Source: Ruthenibacterium lactatiformans (GTDB taxonomy: Bacteria; Bacillota; Clostridia; Oscillospirales; Ruminococcaceae). Taken from it: a stretch of 64,000 nucleotides of DNA. The notes under the pieces were generated by a model. That model was not told the DNA's origin and made no database searches. It was given only the letters and a program-made list of their open reading frames with translations. The translations under genes were made by a program, and so were the position numbers. The DNA lies in assembly GCF_000949455.1 (NCBI RefSeq), contig NZ_JXXK01000005.1, positions 1-64,000 of the forward strand, given 5' to 3'. How positions within the stretch are numbered: position 1 is the first letter of the stretch; each line of letters begins with the position of its first letter. Positions 1-7,648 of this stretch are shown piece by piece.

Positions 1-328
1 ATGCGGTTTTGTTGGGGCCGCTGCGCGGCGTCAGGGTATAATAACCCCAAAGCCGCCGCTTGTGCGGCTGCGCGTGTGCACGGCACACGCCCCTGTGCCG
101 GCGCACAGGGCTTTGTGAACATTGAACCATGCAAAACCGCAGCACATGCGGTTTTGTTGGGGCCGCTGCGCGGCGTCAGGGTATAATAACCCCAAAGCCG
201 CCGCTTGCGCGGCTGCACGTGTGCACGGCACACGCCCCTGTGCTGGCGCACAGGGCTTTGAGAACATTGAACCATACAAAACCGCAGCACGTGCGGTTTT
301 GTTGGGGCCGCTGCGCGGCGTCAGGGTG
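1..328. repeat. 145-bp structured tandem repeat, 2.26 copies visible
   Basis: Copies start at 1, 146 and 291 with a period of 145 bp. The first two differ at only a few bases, and the third stops after about 38 bp. The array probably continues left of the window. Each unit is a chain of short inverted repeats: AAAACCGCA/TGCGGTTTT, GCCGC/GCGGC, CGTGTG/CACACG and CCCTGTG/CACAGGG. Each unit also holds GGTATAATAACC. Short open frames across it in several directions are by-products of the repeat and I do not call them genes. The function is unknown. Confidence 0.85.
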
Positions 329-405
329 TAATATACCATCCGGAATGTTTCATAAAAATATACATACGGTCATCTTTGACGGACGGCCGGAAAGGACAAT
401 CTGCG

Positions 406-1092
406 ATGCAGTACTCCAATGTGGTCCCGGGACGCTTCGTTTCCCGGCCCAACCGCTTCCTTGCACAGGTGGAAACCGCGGACGGCGTGCAAACCTGCCA
501 TGTGAAAAATACCGGACGCTGTGCCGAGCTGCTGCTGCCCGGCGCTCCGGTATGGCTGCAGCGGTTCGGCGCGGACGCAAAGCGCAAGACAAAATTCGAC
601 CTTATCGCCGTGCAGAAGGGCGCGCTTCTGCTGAACATCGACAGCCAGGCGCCCAATGCGGCGGCACGGGAATTTCTGGCCTCCGGCGGGTTAGGCTGGA
701 TTCCCAGCGTACTGCGCCCCGAATACACCTGGGGCGATTCCCGTTTTGACTTTTATTTGGAACACGGCGGGCGCCGGTGCCTTGCAGAGGTGAAGGGCGT
801 CACGCTGGAGGAGGACGGCACGGCGCTGTTCCCCGACGCGCCCACGCTGCGCGGCATAAAGCATCTGGAGGGCCTTTCACGCGCCGCGGCGCAGGGCTTT
901 GCGTGCTGCGTGCTGTTCGTCGTTCAATTTTCTCCCGCAGCCGCCTTCGCGCCCAACCGGCGCACGCACCCTGCTTTCGCAGACGCCTTGCGCGCCGCAC
1001 GGGACGCAGGAGTACGCGTACTGGCCTACGACTGCGCCGTCACACCGGAGTCCATGGTCCTGCGCGCGCCCGTCCCCGTCACAGGGCTTTGA
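406..1092 (+). CDS. sfsA: SfsA family nuclease/sugar fermentation stimulation protein
   Basis: The product has 229 residues, the usual SfsA length. It has the N-terminal nucleic-acid-binding half (NTGRCAELLLPG, residues 35-46) and the conserved C-terminal block EVKGVTL, then LFPDAPTLRGIKHL (128-154), which carries the acidic residues of the nuclease-like fold. SfsA is annotated as a DNA-binding or nuclease protein linked to sugar fermentation, and its exact role is unsettled. I chose the ATG at 406 because AAAGGA lies 9 bases upstream. A TTG at 376 would only add ten unconserved residues. The gene stands alone and ends at a strong bidirectional terminator. Confidence 0.93.
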   Translation: MQYSNVVPGRFVSRPNRFLAQVETADGVQTCHVKNTGRCAELLLPGAPVWLQRFGADAKRKTKFDLIAVQKGALLLNIDSQAPNAAAREFLASGGLGWIPSVLRPEYTWGDSRFDFYLEHGGRRCLAEVKGVTLEEDGTALFPDAPTLRGIKHLEGLSRAAAQGFACCVLFVVQFSPAAAFAPNRRTHPAFADALRAARDAGVRVLAYDCAVTPESMVLRAPVPVTGL

Positions 1093-1140
1093 AAAACGCG
1101 CCGCCCATCAGCGTCCTCCCCGTCCCTGCATCCGGACGGC

Positions 1141-1193
1141 AAAAGCCCCGTCCCCAAAGGCCGTTCGGCCGCTGGGGGCGGGGCTGCTTTTTA
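1141..1193. terminator. Bidirectional rho-independent terminator
   Basis: A GC-rich hairpin (AGCCCCG-TCCCC pairing with GGGGG-CGGGGCT) is flanked by AAAA on the left and TTTTT on the right. It lies between the convergent ends of sfsA (+) and the binding-protein gene (-), so it can serve both. Confidence 0.85.
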
Positions 1194-1227
1194 TCCTTTA
1201 TCCTGCGCCGTGCACGATTTTTCGCGC

Positions 1228-2805
1228 TCAGACCGTTTTCTGCATGGTATAAGGCAGGATGCCCAGGAACAGGTTATACTGCACGCCGGACACATTGCTG
1301 TGCATGGCATAGACGTCCTGGTTCACATAGGTGGGGATGAGAGGCGCTTCGTCCAGCTCGATCTCCTGCATGCGCGCCCACATCTCCGCACGTTTTTCAA
1401 CGTCCAGCTCGGAGCAGGAGGCCAGATAAAGGCTCTCGCACTCATCATTCTGCCAGCCGGTATACATACCGTTGGTGATTGGGTTGTACACAATGAAAGA
1501 CAATGCCAAGGCGCTGTCCGGGCCCGTGCGACCCAGATTGGTCAGGCCCACCTGATACTCGCCGTTTTTCTTCATGGCGGTAAGCGTGGCCGCGTCGTAT
1601 TGGGTGACCTCCAGCGTCACGCCCGCCTGCGCCCACTGCTCCTTTAGAATGGCGGCGATCTGTGCCTCCGTGGTATTGCCGGAGGTGATGCTCAGCGTGA
1701 GCGTCAGGCCGTCGGCATAGCCCGCATCCGCCAGCAGGGATTTCGCCTTTTCCACATCGTGGGTGTAGCCCTCCAGCCCGGTGTTGCGCAGCACGTCCAG
1801 ATTGTCGGTAAAGGTGGTGACGCGCTGGGCGTACCCCTGGTTCGCGCCTACGATCAGATCATCCACATTGGTAGCATACGCCAGCGCCTGGCGCACTTCC
1901 TTGCTGGAGACCGCCTCAGCCTCCACATTGAAGCCGATGTAATTCACCGTTACGGTGTCAAAGGCTTCTACCTTATAGTTGCTGTCCGCGCTGAGCTGGG
2001 GCAGATTGTTGCGCGGCGTGCTCATCATCAGGTCGATGTCGCCGTTCTGGAACTCCATCAGGCGGGTGGAATCATCCGCCACGACGGTCACCTTGATCTC
2101 CTCGGTAACAGCCTTGGACGGGTCGTAGTAATTGGGATTCTTTTTGAACAGCATGTACTGGTCTTTCACCCAGTCGGCAATATAATACGGGCCGCAGGTG
2201 ACGAGGTCCTTATAGTCGCCGCTCTCGCCGCTGTCCTTCTGGACAATGGCGCAGCAGGGCATTGTGAAATTGGACAGGAAGTCCGGCGTCGGGGCCTTCA
2301 GCGTCACAACGACCGTCGTGTCGTCGGGGCATTCAATGCCCGCGATGGCCGTCAGAAAGCCCGCGAAGATGGATTTTTCCGGGTCGATGGCACGGTTGAG
2401 AGAATACAGGATATCCTCTGCCGTAACAGCGTCGCCATTGTAGAATTTCAGCCCGTCGCGCAGATGGAAGGTGTACGTCAGGCCGTCCTCGGAAACGTCC
2501 CAGCTCTCGGCCAAAGCGCCCTCGATGGCGGTGCCGTCATTGGCCGGAAACACAAGGCCTTCAAAGTTCCAGGCCACAGTCATCAGGTCCGTGGCGTTGG
2601 AGGTCTGCGTCGGATCCACAAGAGCGGCGTCCTTATTGCGTGCAACGACGATCTGCTGCGCAATGCCCGCGTCCGCCGCGCCGGAGGAGGCGGACGCCGC
2701 ACCCGAGGCCGCCGCGCCGCCGGAGGAGGCGGGCGCGCCGCCGCAGCCGGCAAGGCCCGCTGCCAGCAGGGCCGCCGCCAAAAGGCTGGCGATCAATTTT
2801 TTCAT
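1228..2805 (-). CDS. Peptide ABC transporter substrate-binding lipoprotein (SBP family 5, DppA/OppA-like)
   Basis: The product has 525 residues. It has a lipoprotein signal (MKKLIASLLAAALLAAGLAGC, lipobox LAGC, Cys21), a low-complexity Ala/Ser linker, and then a family 5 solute-binding fold (ADSWDVSEDGLTYTF-like N lobe, later LLADAGYADGL). It would sit on the outer face of the membrane and pass peptides to the permeases encoded from 3755 on. The start is fixed by AAGGAG and the lipoprotein signal; the frame stays open upstream but without a fitting signal. It is divergent from the regulator gene at 3035 and has its own consensus promoter. The ligand cannot be read from the sequence; oligopeptide or nickel-type ligands are possible, and the enzymes in the cluster favour small peptides. 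Confidence 0.92.
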   Translation of the reverse strand: MKKLIASLLAAALLAAGLAGCGGAPASSGGAAASGAASASSGAADAGIAQQIVVARNKDAALVDPTQTSNATDLMTVAWNFEGLVFPANDGTAIEGALAESWDVSEDGLTYTFHLRDGLKFYNGDAVTAEDILYSLNRAIDPEKSIFAGFLTAIAGIECPDDTTVVVTLKAPTPDFLSNFTMPCCAIVQKDSGESGDYKDLVTCGPYYIADWVKDQYMLFKKNPNYYDPSKAVTEEIKVTVVADDSTRLMEFQNGDIDLMMSTPRNNLPQLSADSNYKVEAFDTVTVNYIGFNVEAEAVSSKEVRQALAYATNVDDLIVGANQGYAQRVTTFTDNLDVLRNTGLEGYTHDVEKAKSLLADAGYADGLTLTLSITSGNTTEAQIAAILKEQWAQAGVTLEVTQYDAATLTAMKKNGEYQVGLTNLGRTGPDSALALSFIVYNPITNGMYTGWQNDECESLYLASCSELDVEKRAEMWARMQEIELDEAPLIPTYVNQDVYAMHSNVSGVQYNLFLGILPYTMQKTV

Positions 2806-2878
2806 ATTGAAAACTCCTTCACAAGTTTTTTCTTCCCCGCGCCCGGCCCCACCCTGTTCCTGCCGTAAGCGCTTGTTT

Positions 2879-2895
2879 TTTAACTGGAAGTTAAA
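2879..2895. promoter_or_regulatory. Palindromic operator candidate, site 1
   Basis: TTTAACTGGAAGTTAAA is a perfect 7-3-7 palindrome overlapping the predicted transcription start of the binding-protein gene. A related site (11 of 14 half-site bases) lies in the same place at the permease promoter (3644-3660). The likely binder is the XRE-cupin protein encoded between them; this is inferred from position and repetition. Confidence 0.65.
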
Positions 2896-2899
2896 CCAA

Positions 2900-2928
2900 A
2901 TTATAAATCTCCGGCTGCGCCCTGTCAA
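2900..2928 (-). promoter_or_regulatory. Sigma-A promoter of the binding-protein gene
   Basis: On the minus strand, TTGACA (2923-2928) is followed after 17 bases by TATAAT (2900-2905), a full consensus. A palindromic operator candidate begins four bases downstream of the -10 box. Confidence 0.85.
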
Positions 2929-2982
2929 TAGAAAATATGTATAAAGATACTCTTTTTTGTTTTTTGAATGCAAAATCGGGGC

Positions 2983-3011
2983 TTGCAAAACGCCGCCGCA
3001 TCCCGTACAAT
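2983..3011 (+). promoter_or_regulatory. Promoter of the XRE-cupin regulator gene
   Basis: TTGCAA (2983-2988), a 17-base spacer and TACAAT (3006-3011), 24 bases before the ATG. The operator palindrome is not repeated here, so autoregulation is not indicated by this motif. Confidence 0.7.
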
Positions 3012-3034
3012 ATCGGTGAAACGAGGTGCATGTT

Positions 3035-3616
3035 ATGCTGGAATCCATCCGCGAGCTGCGGCGCCGGAAAAACTTCACTCTGCGCCAGCTCAGTGAAAAA
3101 ACAGGGTATACCGTCAGCTTCCTTTCCCAGCTGGAGCGCGGCATCAAAAACCCGTCTCTGGACGCGCTGCGGGCCATTGCGCAGGCGCTGGACGTCTCGC
3201 TTGTGAGCCTGATGAACAATTCCGATTACACGGCCGGAAGCCGCGGCGAAACCGGCGACGACGCCGGAGAGAGCGGCTTTTGCGTGCTGCCGCCGGACGG
3301 CCGGCGCACAATGCCCATTGATCTTCCGGGCGTCCGCTACCAGCTTTTGAACGCGCAGCAGCTTGCCCCGGGCCACGCGGGCGACGTGACGATGGTGCTG
3401 TGCACGCTGCAGCCCGGCTGCTCCTCCAGCGGCAAAATGGTGAGCCACCTTTACACCGAGGTATGCTTTGTCATCGCGGGGCGCATCCGCGCGCTGCGCG
3501 CGGGCGGCGAGGAGCTGCTCGGCCCGGGAGACACCATCCGCGTGACGCCCGGCGTGCTGCATGATTTTTACAACGTGGGCGATGCGCCCGCTGTTGTACT
3601 GGCCGTTACATTTTAG
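3035..3616 (+). CDS. XRE family regulator with C-terminal cupin domain
   Basis: The product has 193 residues. Residues 1-60 form a helix-turn-helix of the XRE type (LRQLSEKTGYTVSFLSQLERG, then NPSLDALRAIAQALDV). Residues about 105-190 form a small cupin barrel (GKMVSHLYTEVCFVIAGRIRAL, then LGPGDTIRVTPGVLHDFYN). Such regulators sense a small ligand in the cupin and control adjacent transport and catabolic genes. The ATG at 3035 follows GAGGTG with six bases between; the GTG at 3026 lies inside that site and is rejected. It sits between the divergent binding-protein gene and the permease operon, both of which carry its probable operator. Confidence 0.92.
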   Translation: MLESIRELRRRKNFTLRQLSEKTGYTVSFLSQLERGIKNPSLDALRAIAQALDVSLVSLMNNSDYTAGSRGETGDDAGESGFCVLPPDGRRTMPIDLPGVRYQLLNAQQLAPGHAGDVTMVLCTLQPGCSSSGKMVSHLYTEVCFVIAGRIRALRAGGEELLGPGDTIRVTPGVLHDFYNVGDAPAVVLAVTF

Positions 3617-3617
3617 C

Positions 3618-3645
3618 TTGACAATTGGTTTGTGTTTGCTATAAT
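3618..3645 (+). promoter_or_regulatory. Promoter of the peptide-transport operon
   Basis: TTGACA (3618-3623) starts one base after the regulator stop codon. A 16-base spacer and a perfect TATAAT (3640-3645) follow. A palindromic site overlaps the start region. Confidence 0.85.
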
Positions 3646-3660
3646 TTACTGTAAGTTAAC
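3644..3660. promoter_or_regulatory. Palindromic operator candidate, site 2
   Basis: ATTTACTGTAAGTTAAC matches the site at 2879-2895 in 11 of 14 half-site positions. It has the same placement, directly downstream of the -10 box, which is typical of repression by blocking. Confidence 0.55.
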
Positions 3661-3695
3661 TTTGTCGCATTAAAGCGGAAAAGAGCGATCCAATT

Positions 3696-3738
3696 GCGAA
3701 GGCTCTCCGACGGCGGAGGGCTTTCGCATATCTTTTTT
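3696..3738 (+). terminator. Leader terminator (possible attenuator) upstream of the permease genes
   Basis: GCGAAGGCTCTCCG pairs over 14 bp, with two G-T pairs, with CGGAGGGCTTTCGC. ATATCTTTTTT follows. Because the operon promoter lies upstream at 3618, this hairpin is inside the leader and could control read-through. A short alternative pairing exists (AGAGC at 3682-3686 with GCTCT at 3702-3706). Confidence 0.6.
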
Positions 3739-3754
3739 GTCGGGGGAGATGTCC

Positions 3755-4696
3755 GTGAAAGAAATCAATTACATTTTAAAGCGGGTGCTGCAGATGATCC
3801 CGGTGCTGCTGCTGGTGATGGTGCTGATCTTCGCGCTGATCCGCTTTATCCCGGGCGACCCGGCCGACGTGATGCTCGGCGCGCGCGCCACCGAAGAATC
3901 ACGCGCCATGCTCCATGCCAAGATGGGCATCGACAAGCCCATCTATGAGCAGTTTTTCCTGTTTATGAAAAACTGCCTGCGGCTGGATTTCGGGGAATCC
4001 ATCCTCAGCGGCGAGCCTGTTTCGCAGATCCTGGCGCGCCGCTTTCAGGTGACGGCCTCGCTCACGGGCATGACGGCCCTGTTCACGATGCTGCTGGCGC
4101 TGCCCATCGGTTATTTTTCGGGTGTGAACAAGCACAACGCCGCCGGAAAGGCCATAAATACCTCGGCGCTGGTCGTCATGGCGGTGCCTGCGTTCTGGGT
4201 CGGCATCCTTCTGATGTATTTCTTCGGGCTGAAGCTGCACTGGTTTCCCATCTCCGGCTGGGGCGATACCTTCGGCGAGCATGTGTGGTCCCTCATCCTG
4301 CCGGCGTTCACACAGTCGCTGGGCATCTCGGCGCTGCTCATCCGCAATATGCAGAACGAGGTGGCGCAGATTTTTACCATCGACTATGTGGATTTTGCCC
4401 GCAGCAAGGGCCTTGCCCCCATGCGCGTGCGCGTGTGGTATATCCTGCGCAACGTAATGATCTCCACCACCACGCTTTTTTCCATCGGCATCGCCAGCAT
4501 GCTGGGCGGCAGCGTCATCATCGAAACGGTGTTCTCTTTGCCGGGGCTCGGCTCGCTGATCATGTCCAGCATCCTGGCGCGGGATTACCCCGCCGTACAG
4601 GGCTGCGTTATCCTGTTTGCCGTTATCATCATGGCGGTGAACCTGCTCACCGATATTTTGTATTCCGTGCTTGACCCCCGCGTCAAGCTGCAGTAA
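3755..4696 (+). CDS. Peptide ABC transporter permease, DppB/OppB-like
   Basis: The product has 313 residues and about six membrane segments. The first is ILKRVLQMIPVLLLVMVLIF, and then comes the family signature FIPGDPADVML. The EAA-type cytoplasmic loop lies near RSKGLAPMRVRVWYILRN, where the ATPases dock. It is the first gene of dppB-dppC-dppD-dppF-like order. I place the start at the GTG at 3755 because GGGGGAG ends six bases before it. The ATG at 3749 sits directly against that site, and the TTG at 3737 lies upstream of it; either would change only the first residues. Confidence 0.92.
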   Translation: MKEINYILKRVLQMIPVLLLVMVLIFALIRFIPGDPADVMLGARATEESRAMLHAKMGIDKPIYEQFFLFMKNCLRLDFGESILSGEPVSQILARRFQVTASLTGMTALFTMLLALPIGYFSGVNKHNAAGKAINTSALVVMAVPAFWVGILLMYFFGLKLHWFPISGWGDTFGEHVWSLILPAFTQSLGISALLIRNMQNEVAQIFTIDYVDFARSKGLAPMRVRVWYILRNVMISTTTLFSIGIASMLGGSVIIETVFSLPGLGSLIMSSILARDYPAVQGCVILFAVIIMAVNLLTDILYSVLDPRVKLQ

Positions 4697-4709
4697 AGGA
4701 GGCGCACAG

Positions 4710-5567
4710 ATGCAGGCAGAAGCTGTAAAAGCAACGCGGCGGCGCACCGTATGGAACGTGCTTCGCCGCAACCTTTCGCTCACCGCAGGGTGCTTGATCC
4801 TGCTTTGCGTGGTGTTCACGGCGCTGTTCCCGGGGCTCATCGCAAGCCAATCCCCCACGGACCAGAACCTCACGGCCATGCTCGCCGCGCCTTCGGCACA
4901 GCATATCTGGGGCACCGACGAGCTGGGGCGGGATATTTTCGCCCGCGTCATCTGGGGCACCCGGTATGACCTTGTCATCGGCCTGGCGGCCGCCAGCATC
5001 CCGTTCGTCGTTGGTACGCTCATCGGCCTGTTCACGGCCTATTTCGGCGGCATTCTGGACACGCTTTTCATGCGCCTTGTGGATGTAATGATGTCCTTCC
5101 CCGTCATCGTGCTCATCATTGCCATCGTGGCGGTGCTGGGGCCCGGCATCGGCAATATGTACCTGGCCATGTGGCTGGTGGGATGGACGAGCTACGCGCG
5201 CCTGGTGCGCAGCGCCGTCATGGTGGAAAAAAACGCTGAATATGTGCAGGCCGCGCGTACGCTGGGCTATTCCCACCTGCGCATCCTGTTCCGGCATATT
5301 CTTCCCAACGTCATCTCCGGCGCCATCGTATACGCGGTTTCAGACGTATTGATGTGCATGCTCATGGGCGCGGGGCTCAGCTTTCTGGGCGTTGGCGTAC
5401 AGCCGCCCACCCCGGAGTGGGGCGCCATTATTTCGGGCGGCCGTTCCTTTTTGTTCAACGCGCCGTGGATCAGCATTTTTCCCGGCGTCTTCCTGGCCGT
5501 CACGGGCGTGGGGCTCAGCCTTTTGGGCGACGGCCTTGCAAAGTTCTTCCAAGTAAAGGGGCATTGA
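4710..5567 (+). CDS. Peptide ABC transporter permease, DppC/OppC-like
   Basis: The product has 285 residues and is the partner of the DppB-like permease. Features are the N-terminal cytoplasmic stretch and first membrane helix, the periplasmic-side signature HIWGTDELGRDIFARVIWG, five further helices, and the coupling loop ending in LGYSHLRILFRHILPN. The ATG at 4710 follows AAGGAGG after six bases. The gap to the upstream stop is 13 bases, so the two are translated from one message. Confidence 0.93.
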   Translation: MQAEAVKATRRRTVWNVLRRNLSLTAGCLILLCVVFTALFPGLIASQSPTDQNLTAMLAAPSAQHIWGTDELGRDIFARVIWGTRYDLVIGLAAASIPFVVGTLIGLFTAYFGGILDTLFMRLVDVMMSFPVIVLIIAIVAVLGPGIGNMYLAMWLVGWTSYARLVRSAVMVEKNAEYVQAARTLGYSHLRILFRHILPNVISGAIVYAVSDVLMCMLMGAGLSFLGVGVQPPTPEWGAIISGGRSFLFNAPWISIFPGVFLAVTGVGLSLLGDGLAKFFQVKGH

Positions 5568-5568
5568 C

Positions 5569-6573
5569 ATGGATAAACCTGTATTGCTCGAAGTCAAGGA
5601 CCTGAAAACCTATTTCTATTCCGGCAAACACGCGCTCAAGGCCGTGGACAGTGTGAGCTTTTCCATTCGGGAGGGCGAGGTGTTCGGCCTCGTGGGCGAG
5701 AGCGGCAGCGGTAAGAGCATCACCTGCAAATCCCTCATCGGGCTCATCCACCGCCCGGGGCGCATCGCGGGGGGCAGCATCCGCTACCGCGGGCAGGAGC
5801 TTGCGGGCCTTTCCGAAAAGGCGCTCACCGCCGTGCGCGGCAAAGAGATCGGCATGATCTTCCAGGAGCCGATGGTGGCGCTGAACCCGGTGCTGCGCAT
5901 CGGCCAGCAGATAACGGAATCCTTCAAGGACCCCGGGCTTTCAGGTGAGGAAAAGCACGCCCGCGCCGTGGAGCTGCTGCGGCGCGTGGGCATTCCCAAC
6001 CCGGAGCAGCGCATGCGGGAATATCCGCACCAGTTCTCCGGCGGAATGCGCCAGCGCGTGGTCATCGCCATCGCGCTGGCCTCCAATCCCAAGCTGCTGC
6101 TGGCGGATGAACCGACCACGGCGCTGGATGTGACCATCCAGGCTCAGATCCTGCAGCTGCTGCGGGAGCTGAAGGACGAATACGGCATGGCCATGGTGCT
6201 TGTGACGCACAACCTGGGCGTGGCCGCGCAGATCTGCGACCGCATCGCGGTGATGTACGGCGGTCATATCATGGAGCTTGGCCCCACGCGGGAACTGTTC
6301 GCACACCCGCAGAACCCGTATACCCGCAGCCTGTTGGCCTCGCTGCCCGTGAATAAACGCAAGGGCGAGCCGCTCTCCGCCATACCGGGCACGCCGCCGA
6401 ATCTGGGCGAGATGCCCGTGGGCTGCCCGTTTGCCCCACGGTGCGCGCGGGCGCAGGACGTGTGCTTCAGCCAGCCTCCCGCCGAGCGGGAGGTCGGCCC
6501 CGGCCACACCTGCCGCTGCCATTTCGCGGACGGCCCCTGCCGAGAGGAGGATGACTGTGGAAAACCGCAATAA
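5569..6573 (+). CDS. Peptide ABC transporter ATPase, DppD/OppD-like
   Basis: The product has 334 residues. It has Walker A GESGSGKSITCKS (about 44-56), Q-loop FQEPMVALNP, ABC signature FSGGMRQRV, Walker B KLLLADEPTTALD and H-loop VLVTHNLG. The C-terminal extension typical of Opp/Dpp ATPases carries a Cys-rich stretch (GCPFAPRCARAQDVC) like the one that binds an Fe-S cluster in characterised relatives. It starts one base after the DppC-like stop codon, preceded by AAAGGGG. Confidence 0.95.
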   Translation: MDKPVLLEVKDLKTYFYSGKHALKAVDSVSFSIREGEVFGLVGESGSGKSITCKSLIGLIHRPGRIAGGSIRYRGQELAGLSEKALTAVRGKEIGMIFQEPMVALNPVLRIGQQITESFKDPGLSGEEKHARAVELLRRVGIPNPEQRMREYPHQFSGGMRQRVVIAIALASNPKLLLADEPTTALDVTIQAQILQLLRELKDEYGMAMVLVTHNLGVAAQICDRIAVMYGGHIMELGPTRELFAHPQNPYTRSLLASLPVNKRKGEPLSAIPGTPPNLGEMPVGCPFAPRCARAQDVCFSQPPAEREVGPGHTCRCHFADGPCREEDDCGKPQ

Positions 6574-7591
6574 CGCACAAGAGCCCCTGCTGCAGGTGCG
6601 CGGGCTGAGCCTGCGCTTTCCCGTAAAGCAAGGCCTGCTGGACATCCTGATGCGCCGCCCCCAGCAGGCGGTGACGGCCGTGGACGATGTGGACCTTGCT
6701 ATCTACCCCGGCGAATGCCTGGGCCTTGTGGGCGAAAGCGGCTGCGGCAAAAGCACGCTGGCCAAAACCATCATCCGCATCTACGACCCGGACGCGGGCA
6801 CCGTACTGCTGGACGGCGTGGATTTTACCGCGCTGAAGGGCAAACGCCTGCAGGCCGCGCGCCGCAGCGTCCAGATGGTATTTCAGGACCCTTACTCCTC
6901 GCTGAACCCGCGCATGAGCGTGGGCGCCATGCTCAAAGAAGTATTGCAGGTGCATCATGTGTGCCCGAAGGACGAAATGGACGCCCGTGTGGCGGCTCTG
7001 CTGGAGATGGTGGGCCTTGCGCCGGACGCCGCACAGCGCAGCCCCGGTGAATTTTCCGGCGGCCAGCGCCAGCGCATCGGCATCGCCCGCACGCTGGCCC
7101 TGCAGCCCAAGCTGCTCATCGCGGACGAGGCGGTCTCCGCCCTGGACGTCTCCGTGCAGGCGCAGATCATCAACCTGCTGGAGGAGCTGCAGAAAAGCCT
7201 GCATCTGACGATGCTGTTCATCTCCCATGATCTTTCCGTGGTGCGCTGCATGACGGACCGCGCTGTGGTGATGTACCTGGGCAAGATCATGGAAATGGGC
7301 CCCACGGAACACCTGTTCGGCGCGCCCGCCCACCCCTACACGCGCAACCTCATCGACGCCGTGCCCGAGCCGGATCCCGACTGTCCGCCCAAAGAGAGCA
7401 CGATGATCGGCGAGCCGCCCAGCCCCATGGATATCCCCGGCGGATGCCGGTTCCATCCGCGCTGTCCCTATGCAAAAAACGTGTGCCGCCGCGCTCAGCC
7501 CGAACTCACGGACCTGGGCGGCGGACATTTTGCGGCCTGCCATTTCCCCTATGCGTGCGCTGGGGCGCCGCAGACGGAAGCTGAACAATAA
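6557..7591 (+). CDS. Peptide ABC transporter ATPase, DppF/OppF-like
   Basis: The product has 344 residues and is the second ATPase of the transporter. It has Walker A GESGCGKSTLAK, the Q-loop in MVFQDPYSSLNPR, signature FSGGQRQRIGIAR, Walker B LLIADEAVSALD and the C-terminal Cys block RFHPRCPYAKNVC. It overlaps the end of the DppD-like gene by 17 bases. The GTG at 6557 has AGGAGG six bases upstream. The ATG at 6551 directly abuts that site and would add two residues, so the GTG is more likely. Confidence 0.93.
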   Translation: MENRNNAQEPLLQVRGLSLRFPVKQGLLDILMRRPQQAVTAVDDVDLAIYPGECLGLVGESGCGKSTLAKTIIRIYDPDAGTVLLDGVDFTALKGKRLQAARRSVQMVFQDPYSSLNPRMSVGAMLKEVLQVHHVCPKDEMDARVAALLEMVGLAPDAAQRSPGEFSGGQRQRIGIARTLALQPKLLIADEAVSALDVSVQAQIINLLEELQKSLHLTMLFISHDLSVVRCMTDRAVVMYLGKIMEMGPTEHLFGAPAHPYTRNLIDAVPEPDPDCPPKESTMIGEPPSPMDIPGGCRFHPRCPYAKNVCRRAQPELTDLGGGHFAACHFPYACAGAPQTEAEQ

Positions 7592-7648
7592 GACCGCCCC
7601 GCGGCGCGCCGCGGCCCGGACAATGAATATGGGAAAGGAACATCTATT

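Noticed and set aside
1..328. CRISPR array
   Set aside because: Whole 145-bp units repeat without variable spacers; there is no short repeat with unique spacers and no cas gene nearby.
1..749. Several small frames in the repeat region
   Set aside because: They repeat the same peptide because the DNA repeats; no binding sites, and the longest one overlaps sfsA out of frame.
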